This document shows, piece by piece, positions 1 through 7,173 of a stretch of DNA of 23,772 bases; position 1 is the stretch's first letter; the number at the start of each line of letters is the position of its first letter. Position numbers and translations under genes: made by a program. Location of the stretch: contig LMAD01000029.1 of assembly GCA_001443545.1 (NCBI GenBank), positions 1 through 23,772 of the forward strand. The letters are read 5' to 3'. The notes beneath the pieces were generated by a model. It was not told where the DNA came from and made no database searches. It worked only from the letters and a program-made list of their open reading frames with translations. This DNA comes from Acidimicrobiaceae bacterium RAAP-2 (GTDB lineage: Bacteria > Actinomycetota > Acidimicrobiia > Acidimicrobiales > RAAP-2).

Positions 1-390
1 GAGCGCCATTACAAGTGATGACTCAACGATAAGCCCGCTACGCCTGAATGAAGTGGACCCTCGCCAGATGGGGACCTGAACAGTAACCAATTTTCTAACA
101 ACTCGTACGGTTGGCGCGGTTTCAGCGCATTGTCACCTGGACGGAGTCTCGGATGTGACTTGGCGCGTAAAACCGGAGGGTCCTGGCCAGCCTCCGCTGC
201 AGTAAATCTCCGTAACCGTTTGTGGTCATGGTGACTGGTGGAAACGAGGTTGAGAGTGCCCCTCTCCAGTTCGTTACAAAGTGAGGAACTCCTCGGGCGC
301 GTCACTCGATGTTGGTCAGGACTCGCGACAGGGTTTCCGGCGTTCGGGGCCCGTGCAGTTGGTTGTGGCGATCTGTGTTCTGATGGAGCC
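1..390. other. Stretch without a recognisable gene
   Basis: I see no convincing coding region here. A minus-strand open frame crosses it, but its codon third positions are not G/C-biased as in the real genes of this window and its product matches no family I know. The left part is visibly richer in A/T than the flanking genes. It probably holds the promoter region of the HAD phosphatase that starts at 391; no clear -35/-10 pair stands out. Confidence 0.5.
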
Positions 391-1170
391 GTGACGTCCA
401 ATGACTCGATCCGCAACTGGCTCTGCGATATGGATGGCGTCCTCATCGCGGAGGGAGCAATGGTCGACGGGGCCGACCGATTCCTCGACCGGCTTCGAGT
501 CACGGGGCGACCATTCCTGGTGCTGACGAACAACTCGATGTTTACCCCGGGCGAGCTGCGCCGCCGGCTGCACGCGATGGGCCTCGACGTCGACGAGGGG
601 CAGTTCTGGACCTCGGCACTCGCCGCCGCCCACTTCGTCCACTCACAACGTCCCGGCGGAAATGCCTTCGTTATTGGCGAACCGAGCCTTCACTCGGCGC
701 TGCGCGACGTGCAATACCGTGAGTCGAGCCGCGACGCCGACTACGTCGTCCTCGGCGAGACCCAGGACTACTCCTTCGAGGACTTCGCTACCGCGATCGG
801 ACTCATCGAGCGGGGGAGTCATTTCGTCGCCACCAATCCCGAGCCCACCGGACCATCGCCGAATGGATCGCTGCCGGGCTGTGGCGCGATGGCCGCGATC
901 ATCGAACGCGCGACCGGCGTCGCCCCCTATTACGTGGGCAAGCCCAACGCCCGAATGATTCGAGAGGCGCTAGCCGTCCTGGGCGCGGATTCCAAGTCAT
1001 CGGTCATGGTCGGTGACCGCATGGACACCGACATTCTCGCGGGCGTCGACGCGGGTCTTGAGACGATTCTCGTCCTGTCGGGCGTCGACGGTGAGGACGA
1101 CGTTGACCGGTTCCCCTTCCGCGCGTCGAGGGTCGTCCGCTCCGTGGCCGAACTGATCGACGAGCTCTAG
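391..1170 (+). CDS. HAD-family phosphatase, NagD-like (subclass IIA)
   Basis: Predicted HAD-superfamily hydrolase of 259 residues, probably a cytoplasmic phosphatase acting on a small sugar or nucleotide phosphate. The N-terminal motif CDMDGVL supplies the nucleophile Asp13 and acid/base Asp15. LTNNS (about 45-49) is the second HAD motif, GKPN gives the conserved Lys, and VGDRMDTDI near the C-terminus is the Mg-binding motif. The cap between motifs II and III fits subclass IIA (NagD, 4-nitrophenylphosphatase, phosphoglycolate phosphatase-like). The frame is open further upstream, but I start it at GTG 391: a GGAG lies just before it and family homology begins a few residues later. It converges on otsA with a gap of about 36 bases. 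The true substrate cannot be read from sequence; trehalose 6-phosphate is possible only by context, since known OtsB enzymes belong to a different HAD subclass. Confidence 0.82.
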   Translation: MTSNDSIRNWLCDMDGVLIAEGAMVDGADRFLDRLRVTGRPFLVLTNNSMFTPGELRRRLHAMGLDVDEGQFWTSALAAAHFVHSQRPGGNAFVIGEPSLHSALRDVQYRESSRDADYVVLGETQDYSFEDFATAIGLIERGSHFVATNPEPTGPSPNGSLPGCGAMAAIIERATGVAPYYVGKPNARMIREALAVLGADSKSSVMVGDRMDTDILAGVDAGLETILVLSGVDGEDDVDRFPFRASRVVRSVAELIDEL

Positions 1171-1206
1171 TGACGGACGGCGCGGCCTAATTCGAGCGCG
1201 TCGCGG

Positions 1207-2712
1207 CTATTGCGAGGGGGCGGGGTCGTCGGTCGCATCGACCGGCGCGGCGGGGTTACTTTGTTGCAGCGCCGCCAGAAACGACTGCGCCCAGTCGAAC
1301 ACGTTTCGGCGCATCGTCTTTCGCCGCATGCGTGACATCCGGGCCTTGGCCTCCTTCGGGCCGGCCTTCAAGGCGAGACAGACCGCTTCCTTGATCCCGT
1401 CGAGGTCGTGCGGGTTCACCATGAACGCGCCGCGAAGTTCGGAGGCGGCACCCGCGAATTCACTCAAGACGAGCTTGCCGGTGAGGTCGGTGCGACACGT
1501 GACGTACTCCTTGGCCACGAGGTTCATGCCGTCGCGGAACGGCGTGACGAGCATGACGTCGGCCGCGAGGTAGAGGGCCAGCAGCTCGTCGAAGGGCAGG
1601 TTCTGGTGGAGATAGTGGATAACGGGGCTGCCGACCAGGCCATGGTCCCCGTTCATCTCGCTCACGACCTGCTCGAGATTGTGCCGTTCGAGGTCGTAGT
1701 GCGCGTCAGATTCGCGACTCGGGACCGCCACTTGGACCATGACGTGCGTGTCGCCGTTGAGCGTGCCGTCCGCGTAGAGCTCGTTGATGGCCCGAATCCG
1801 CTGTTGAATCCCTTTGGTGTAGTCGAGTCGGTCAACCCCGAGTAGCACCACCTCGGGGTTGCCGAGATCTCGACGGAGCTCGCGCGCCCGGGCGCGGATC
1901 TTGGGGTCGAGGGCGAGCGCGGTGATCTGGGCGGTGTCGACCGTGATCGGGAAGGCACCCACGCGAATCGTGCGACCGTCGAAGAGGAGGACGGAGTCAG
2001 TACCGGTGGCGCCGAGTTGCCGGCGCGCGATGCGTGAGAAGTTCGAGGCCATGTGGGGCACCTGGAAGCCGATGAGGTCCGCACCGAGCAGTCCCGTCAG
2101 AATCTCCCGTCGCCAGGGCAGCTGCGTGAAGAGCTCACTCGGGGGGAAGGGGATGTGGAGGAAGAACCCGATGCGCACGTCGGGGCGAAGCAACCGGAGC
2201 ATGTTGGGCACGAGCTGGAGCTGGTAGTCGTGGATCCACACCGTGCCGCCCGGGGCGACGGACTCCGCGGCGGCGGTGGCGTATCGACGATTGATCTCCT
2301 GGTAGGTATTCCACCAGTGACGGTGGAAGACGGGTGCGCGGATGGCGTCGTGGTACAAGGGCCACAGCGTGGCGTTGGAGAACCCGAGGTAGAAGTCGGC
2401 GTACTCCTCGGGACTGATGGCGACGGGCTTCAACCGGATACCCTCGTAGGTCGGAGGTGGCTCACCGTGATCAGAAACTCCGAGCCAGCCGATCCAGAGT
2501 CCGTCGTGTCCCTGGAGGACCGCCGTCAGGGCCGACACGAGTCCGCCCGGGCTGGGGCGCCACTCCTCGTTGCCCTCCGAGAACGACTGTTGGACGGGCA
2601 GGCGATTGGCGACGACGACGAAGTTGGCCCGATCCGATTCGGACGGTGAAATCCGACCTGCGCCCAAGGTCGGATTGGCGGATTGATTGGCTGGCTCCAA
2701 CATGGAATGCAC
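1207..2712 (-). CDS. otsA: Alpha,alpha-trehalose-6-phosphate synthase
   Basis: A GT20 glycosyltransferase of 501 residues, the usual length. It transfers glucose from a nucleotide sugar (UDP-glucose in the best-known enzymes) to glucose 6-phosphate, giving trehalose 6-phosphate in the cytoplasm. Visible family motifs are VVVANRLPV (32-40), the glycine loop SPGGL (54-58), WIHDYQL (159-165), VDRLDYTKG (293-301) with the Arg and Lys that contact donor phosphates, and RDGMNLVAKEYV (393-404), which binds the donor. The start is GTG 2712, supported by AAGGTGA seven bases upstream; an internal ATG three codons later is the alternative. It lies 127 bases downstream of the GH15 gene on the same strand, so the two may be co-transcribed. 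No otsB is next to it, so removal of the phosphate must be done by a gene elsewhere or by an unrecognised phosphatase. Confidence 0.96.
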   Translation of the reverse strand: MHSMLEPANQSANPTLGAGRISPSESDRANFVVVANRLPVQQSFSEGNEEWRPSPGGLVSALTAVLQGHDGLWIGWLGVSDHGEPPPTYEGIRLKPVAISPEEYADFYLGFSNATLWPLYHDAIRAPVFHRHWWNTYQEINRRYATAAAESVAPGGTVWIHDYQLQLVPNMLRLLRPDVRIGFFLHIPFPPSELFTQLPWRREILTGLLGADLIGFQVPHMASNFSRIARRQLGATGTDSVLLFDGRTIRVGAFPITVDTAQITALALDPKIRARARELRRDLGNPEVVLLGVDRLDYTKGIQQRIRAINELYADGTLNGDTHVMVQVAVPSRESDAHYDLERHNLEQVVSEMNGDHGLVGSPVIHYLHQNLPFDELLALYLAADVMLVTPFRDGMNLVAKEYVTCRTDLTGKLVLSEFAGAASELRGAFMVNPHDLDGIKEAVCLALKAGPKEAKARMSRMRRKTMRRNVFDWAQSFLAALQQSNPAAPVDATDDPAPSQ

Positions 2713-2839
2713 TCAAGTTCACCTTAACCGGTAGTCCGGGAGTATCGGTCTGTCCGATCGCATTGAGATTTCGCAAGGTAGCACCGTTGCGCTTGGCTAC
2801 GGACGCGTGCTCGCGGCGCCTTCGTGCCGGGGATACGCG

Positions 2840-4927
2840 TTAGGTGGCGGGGTTCGATCGGTCGAGATTCCCGGCGGCACTCCACCAACTCGGTGAGCCG
2901 GCCGGCCCAATCGATGAGTTCGACGTTCGTTGTTCGGCTTCGATGACGTGCAGCACGGCGTTGACGAGCGCCAGATGGGTCAGGGCCTGGGGGAAGTTTC
3001 CGAGGTGCCGGGCCGTGGTGGGGTCGATCTCCTCACCGTAGAGCCCGAGCACGCTCGCGGCCCCGATCAACTTCTCGCACTGTGTTCGCGCCTGATCCAG
3101 TTCGCCGATCCCGACGAGTGCCGAGACGAGCCAGAACGAACAGGCGGTGAAACTGCCTTCGAGTTGTCCGTCGAGACCGTCGTCGGTGACCTCGGTTCGA
3201 TAGCGGTAGACGAAGGCACCGTCACTGAGTCCGTCCGCGATGGCGAACACCGTCTTGCGGATCCGCTCGTCTTGCGCCGGCAGGAATCCGAGGGTGGGGA
3301 GCAGCAGCAGTGACGCGTCGAGCTCGTTCGATCCGTACGCCTGTGCAAAGTACCCGTCGTCGCTGAGCCCGTGAGCGAGGATGTCGGCGTGGATCTCCTG
3401 GGCCGCGCTCCACCAGAGTTCCGCGCGCTCCTTCTCGCCGCGCAGCGCCGCGAGACGCGCGCCGCGGTCGGCGGCGACCCAGCACATCACCTTGGAGAAG
3501 GTGAAGTGTTGAGGCTCGCCGCGCATCTCCCAAATCCCGCGGTCCTTTTCGTGCCACCTCTGCAGGGCCGTGTCGACGGCCTGGACGACGATTCGCCACG
3601 CGCGCTCGCTCAGCGAATCGCGTGTTCGGGTGTGTTCGAAGACGCAGTCGACAATGGCGCCGAGAATGTCGAACTGGACCTGGTTGTAGGCGGCGTTGCC
3701 GGTGCGTACGGGTCGGCTACCGAGATAGCCCGAGAGATGGTCGAGCTCGTTCTCCGAGAGCGTGGTCGCGCCGTCGACGGGGTAGAGGACCTGGAGGTTC
3801 CCCCGCAACTGTGCGATCCCCTTGGCGGTGCGGCCGGAGGGCTCGAGCACGTCGCCCAAGAACGCGAGGAAGTCGTCGGCTTCGGTGTCGAACCCGAGGG
3901 CGTGCAACGCGCGCAGCGTGAAGGCCGCATCGCGAATCCAGGTGTAGCGGTAGTCCCAATTGCGATGGCCGCCGGGTTGCTCGGGCAGTGAGGTGGTGGG
4001 CGCCGCGAGCAGTGCTCCGGTCGGCGCGTAGGTCAGCCCCTTCAGGGTCAGGGCACTTCGTTGCAAGAGTTCGCGCCACGGATGATCGGGGAATTTGCCG
4101 CCATCGATCCAGTCGCGCCAGAAGCGACTCGTCTCGGCGCGACACGAGTCAATCTCGGCGCGCGTCGAGGGGGGCTCCTCGCCGGTCCAGCTGAGGACGA
4201 CGAACGACGACTCGCCTTCGGTCAAGCGGTGGCGAGCTCGAACCGACCGACCCTCGATGCCGAACCTCATGTCGCCACTCAACGTCAAGCGCTCGAAGTC
4301 GGGGTTGGTCGTCGCCACCCGTTCGTAGGTCGGACCCGTGTACTCCCACTGCGCGTCACCGCGACCGTAGTCGAAGGAGGGCTCGCAGTTGAGCAGGATA
4401 TCGACGGTGCCGTGCAGGCAGACCGCCGAGCGGACGAGGATGTGGCGCGCGTCGAAGTCGCCGGGCGTACGCCGGTGCAGTTCGGAGCGGTCACCCTGTC
4501 GGTACCAGGGCGCGACGGCGAAAAAATCCGTGACCACGAGCCAGCCACTGCGGGTCTGCCACGTCGTGGCGAGGACCATCGTCCCCGGGACGTACTGTCG
4601 GTGCGCGGGCACGGCGCTGTCCACGGGCGCGAGCCGGAAGGAGCCAGCGGCGCGGTCCAGGATGGTGCCAAAGATGCTGGGGTCGTGAGGCTTGGGAAGG
4701 CACATCCACTCGATCGAACCGGTGGGGGCCACGAGGCAGCTGTTCTCACAGTCCGAGAGGAAGGCGTAGTCGGCGATCGGGGGGAAGAGCGTCGCTAGGG
4801 CGTCTTGGTTCGGAGGGCCCGCGAGGCCAACTTCACTCAGCCGCGCGGCCCAGGGTTGAGGGCCACGTTCGTTCGGGCGCGACCGCGGGATTGCTGCATT
4901 GGTTGAATTAGTCAGTTCCGGCGTCAC
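2840..4927 (-). CDS. GH15 family glycoside hydrolase (glucoamylase or trehalase type)
   Basis: A large soluble glycoside hydrolase of 695 residues with the bacterial GH15 layout: an N-terminal beta-sandwich domain (CLVAPTGSIEWMCLP near residue 65-80) and an (alpha/alpha)6 barrel. The barrel carries NWDYRYTWIRDAAF (about 323-336) and the C-terminal EEIDPTTARHLGNFPQA, which likely includes a catalytic Glu. Known actinobacterial members next to trehalose genes include true trehalases; others are glucoamylases or glucodextranases. No signal peptide is evident, so a cytoplasmic trehalase or oligosaccharide hydrolase is my best guess. I start it at GTG 4927, preceded by AAAGGTGG at good spacing; a TTG at 4963 would add 12 residues. 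It is upstream of otsA on the same strand, suggesting coupled synthesis and breakdown of trehalose or use of released glucose. Substrate is inferred, family is secure. Confidence 0.9.
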   Translation of the reverse strand: MTPELTNSTNAAIPRSRPNERGPQPWAARLSEVGLAGPPNQDALATLFPPIADYAFLSDCENSCLVAPTGSIEWMCLPKPHDPSIFGTILDRAAGSFRLAPVDSAVPAHRQYVPGTMVLATTWQTRSGWLVVTDFFAVAPWYRQGDRSELHRRTPGDFDARHILVRSAVCLHGTVDILLNCEPSFDYGRGDAQWEYTGPTYERVATTNPDFERLTLSGDMRFGIEGRSVRARHRLTEGESSFVVLSWTGEEPPSTRAEIDSCRAETSRFWRDWIDGGKFPDHPWRELLQRSALTLKGLTYAPTGALLAAPTTSLPEQPGGHRNWDYRYTWIRDAAFTLRALHALGFDTEADDFLAFLGDVLEPSGRTAKGIAQLRGNLQVLYPVDGATTLSENELDHLSGYLGSRPVRTGNAAYNQVQFDILGAIVDCVFEHTRTRDSLSERAWRIVVQAVDTALQRWHEKDRGIWEMRGEPQHFTFSKVMCWVAADRGARLAALRGEKERAELWWSAAQEIHADILAHGLSDDGYFAQAYGSNELDASLLLLPTLGFLPAQDERIRKTVFAIADGLSDGAFVYRYRTEVTDDGLDGQLEGSFTACSFWLVSALVGIGELDQARTQCEKLIGAASVLGLYGEEIDPTTARHLGNFPQALTHLALVNAVLHVIEAEQRTSNSSIGPAGSPSWWSAAGNLDRSNPAT

Positions 4928-5021
4928 GTGGCCACCTTTGGTGTGACTTACGGGCACGTACAACCCAGAACTCGAACACTTCTGGCGTTTGAAATACCTC
5001 TACCGTCACCTTAACCACGGC

Positions 5022-5051
5022 GCGCGAGACCCGGACCCGATTGTCTCGCGC
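5022..5051. repeat. Perfect 9-bp inverted repeat with 12-base loop
   Basis: GCGCGAGAC (5022-5030) and its exact reverse complement GTCTCGCGC (5043-5051) flank a 12-base loop. It lies between the desaturase stop (5219) and the GH15 start (4927), both on the minus strand. It could be a factor-assisted terminator for the desaturase or a regulatory site for GH15. No T-run follows on either strand, so a classical intrinsic terminator is not supported. Confidence 0.45.
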
Positions 5052-5129
5052 ACGTCACACGGGCGTGGGCCATTCGGGTCCGTCGCGGGCGTCAGTGGCA
5101 TGAAACACCACCGTGACCTGCGGGGACCG

Positions 5130-5144
5130 TGCTCACCGTGAGCA
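5130..5144. repeat. Short palindrome between the desaturase and GH15 genes
   Basis: TGCTCA-CCG-TGAGCA is a perfect palindrome with 6-base arms and a 3-base centre. It sits downstream of the desaturase and about 200 bases upstream of the GH15 start. It could be an operator half of a larger control region or a small hairpin. Sites of this length also occur by chance. Confidence 0.25.
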
Positions 5145-5218
5145 AGCAGTATTCACATCGAGGCGTCCTCTCTCGCGTGGCATCGAGGCCCGGCGAAGGG
5201 GGATCGAACCAACCCCAA

Positions 5219-6331
5219 CTATCGGTGGTCCGTCGATGATGGTGTCGGAGGACGGCCCATGGCGCGCAGGTGTCGAAAGTGGGACGCCACCGCGGCGTGG
5301 AACGACGGCTGAACGTGGCGAGGGATGCCGTAGTCCACGCAGACCGCGCTGACCACCGGGGCGATGAGGGGGTAGGCGGTGTGGGGCAACCGCGGAAAGA
5401 GGTGATGCTCGGTCTGGTGATCGAGCCCGCCGGCGTACCAACGGAAAAGGCGACTCAGGGGTCCCGAGCCGTGAGAGAAATCGAGACTCGAGCGAACCTG
5501 CCACTCGTGCCACTGGTAAGGCGGTCGTGATCCGGCCTCGGCGAATTCGGCCCCTTCGACGACGTGGGCCGACTGGAAGACGACGCCGAGCAAGAAGCCG
5601 ACCGCGAACATGACGCCGAGCGCGCCTAGGACGATGACCCAGAACGGGTGCGTGAGGGACGGCACACCCACCATCAGCACCACGAAGACCACCTTGGTGA
5701 GAACGGCGATGGTGGCGTCGGAAAGACGCGAGCGTGAGCTTCGAACGTGCCGCGAGGCACCGACCAAGGTAGCCAGGTCGTTGAACATGATCTCGAGCAC
5801 CGTGAAGCAGTAGAGCGGCCAGAGATAGATGTGCTGGTAGCGATGCCAGAAGTAGCGACGCTGAAAGGGCGCGAGTCGAGCCAGGGGCCCGAGGTTGATG
5901 TCCGAGTCGATCCCTACAACGTTGGGTGAACCGTGGTGCAGGGTGTTATGGCGATAGAGCCAGCGGTTGGCGTCGGCACCCACGACGAACATGCTCCAAC
6001 CAACGATTCGGTTGGCCCGCGAGAGTCGTTTGGTTGGGGCGGCGAAGAATGCGTTGTGGTTGGCGTCGTGTTGGATGTTGAAACCAACGGCGGCGAAGGC
6101 GAGGGAGATCGAGGCGGCCGCGACGATTCCCTCGAGCCATCCCGAAGAGAGGATGACGGCGACGAAACTCACTACGTACCACACCGCGATGATGAGTGCC
6201 TTGACGTGCAGACGATGCCGAGCGGCGCGCAACGTGGCCGCGTCCAGGCGCTCTGAGACCGCCCGGGTAAGGGCACCGGCGAATCCCCCAGTTAGGACCG
6301 GCGGGGGACCGGTAGTAATGCTCATGACCAA
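5219..6331 (-). CDS. Membrane fatty-acid desaturase, three-histidine-box type
   Basis: An integral membrane di-iron desaturase of 370 residues that should insert a double bond into an acyl chain (acyl-CoA or acyl-lipid). The three histidine clusters are all present: HDANH (88-92), HNTLHH (128-133) and HQTEHH (305-310). The third box followed by LFPRLPH resembles front-end or linoleoyl-CoA-type desaturases. Hydrophobic segments around 47-85 and 205-255 fit the usual four-helix membrane core. No fused cytochrome b5 domain is present, so electrons must come from a separate ferredoxin or flavoprotein. The longest frame starts at TTG 6331, five bases after a GAGG; ATG 6325, two codons in, is an alternative. 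It is transcribed as a single gene, separated from GH15 by about 290 bases. Position of the double bond cannot be predicted. Confidence 0.92.
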   Translation of the reverse strand: MVMSITTGPPPVLTGGFAGALTRAVSERLDAATLRAARHRLHVKALIIAVWYVVSFVAVILSSGWLEGIVAAASISLAFAAVGFNIQHDANHNAFFAAPTKRLSRANRIVGWSMFVVGADANRWLYRHNTLHHGSPNVVGIDSDINLGPLARLAPFQRRYFWHRYQHIYLWPLYCFTVLEIMFNDLATLVGASRHVRSSRSRLSDATIAVLTKVVFVVLMVGVPSLTHPFWVIVLGALGVMFAVGFLLGVVFQSAHVVEGAEFAEAGSRPPYQWHEWQVRSSLDFSHGSGPLSRLFRWYAGGLDHQTEHHLFPRLPHTAYPLIAPVVSAVCVDYGIPRHVQPSFHAAVASHFRHLRAMGRPPTPSSTDHR

Positions 6332-6745
6332 TACGTCCTCAATGAAGGGGTAACGCTCATCCTACGGTTCGATATCGCGGCGCAATCGCTCGACGTGAAC
6401 CGGTTCGAGTGGTTCGCCCTGCAGTGATGAACACGCCTGGTGGCGCCGTTGGTTATCCGAGGTGGATGACGCCGACGTGTGACCCGGTTCTGGACGCAGC
6501 GACTTCCGCCTCAGCACGACGTGGCGTCCGGTTGCGCGTTACGTTTACGGACGGGTCACGAATGGTGTTGGGCACGCGCTCGAACGGGTTCTAGCGAAAG
6601 GTTGACAGCCAGATCCGACCGTCGAACAGGCGTCGAGCCGTACGGACGAACGACCGGGTGTCAGCCCGCCACGTACCAGCCTGATTCGAGACGGAAGCGT
6701 CGACCGGGAGGCCGTCCGACGGCATGCCGATTCGCATCGCACCTC

Positions 6746-6761
6746 CCAGGTCCGGACCTGG
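6746..6761. repeat. Perfect 16-bp palindrome
   Basis: CCAGGTCC followed directly by GGACCTGG forms an uninterrupted perfect palindrome in the gene-poor stretch. It could bind a dimeric regulator. A perfect 16-mer palindrome is expected less than once by chance in a window of this size with even base composition, and somewhat more often in GC-rich DNA, so it is only suggestive. Confidence 0.4.
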
Positions 6762-6815
6762 TCCATCACGACTACGCCGATACAGCCCGCACTCTACGTA
6801 GGCCGGTCGACGTCG

Positions 6816-7112
6816 TCAAAAGCGCGAGTACGGATTCGTCGGCGGCGTGCGCGAACTCATTCCAATCTGTCGGTCAGGGAAGAATCGGGCAGCGCCGGGG
6901 TGGACCTGGGAGCGCACGGCCCACTCGCGTTGGTGCCGCGAAGTCTCGACTTCCCCCGCGCGACCGAGGAAGCCGTTGAATCGCCGAGGCGCCGCCGCTG
7001 GCCGTGGTGATTCGGAGAAGTTCGCCAGTATCTTCATCCACGCGACGGTGGGGCCAACTCGCGGATCGGCAATCACGCCAGCGTCGAAGAGCTGTTTGTC
7101 GGTGCGCGCCAT
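6816..7112 (-). CDS. Possible small hypothetical protein (doubtful)
   Basis: An open frame of 98 codons, divergent from the glutaryl-CoA dehydrogenase-like gene with 61 bases between starts. It begins MARTDKQLFDAGVIAD and its first third has fairly G/C-rich third codon positions, which is the only sign of coding. The C-terminal half is Arg/Pro-rich and looks like non-coding translation. There is no clear ribosome binding site before the ATG and I recognise no domain. It may be the start of a gene broken by a frameshift, or chance. Confidence 0.2.
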   Translation of the reverse strand: MARTDKQLFDAGVIADPRVGPTVAWMKILANFSESPRPAAAPRRFNGFLGRAGEVETSRHQREWAVRSQVHPGAARFFPDRQIGMSSRTPPTNPYSRF

Positions 7113-7136
7113 AGTCGAACCGGTCCACGGTCGGGA

Positions 7137-7161
7137 TTAGAGTCGTCAATCGGAACTCTGA
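7137..7161. promoter_or_regulatory. Candidate operator upstream of the gcdH-like gene
   Basis: TTAGAGT (7137-7143) and ACTCTGA (7155-7161) form inverted arms of seven bases with one G-T mismatch around an 11-base centre. The right arm ends just before the ribosome binding site (AGAGGGAG) of the acyl-CoA dehydrogenase starting at 7174. The position suits a repressor site such as a TetR- or GntR-type operator; no regulator can be assigned. Confidence 0.3.
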
Positions 7162-7173
7162 GAGGGAGTACGT

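Larger units (their letters stand above)
6332..7173. other. Gene-poor stretch of about 840 bases
   Basis: This lies between the divergently transcribed desaturase and glutaryl-CoA dehydrogenase-like genes, far longer than a shared promoter needs. I find no protein family on either strand. Small open frames exist (for example 6409-6594 on plus and 6816-7112 on minus), none with convincing homology. A perfect 16-base palindrome is at 6746-6761. It may be decayed genes or a large regulatory region. Confidence 0.5.

Noticed and set aside
9..533. Long minus-strand open frame over the start of the HAD gene
   Set aside because: Its left half has weak third-position bias and no known domain; its right half is antisense to the HAD phosphatase.
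4061..4798. 245-codon plus-strand frame
   Set aside because: It is antisense to the GH15 hydrolase and shows no recognisable domain.
6409..6594. 61-codon plus-strand frame ending VTFTDGSRMVLGTR
   Set aside because: The end resembles a small conserved strand motif, but there is no good start, no ribosome binding site and only moderate coding bias.
6479..6979. 166-codon plus-strand open frame in the gene-poor stretch
   Set aside because: The product is Arg/Pro/Thr-rich with no domain, typical of chance translation in GC-rich DNA.
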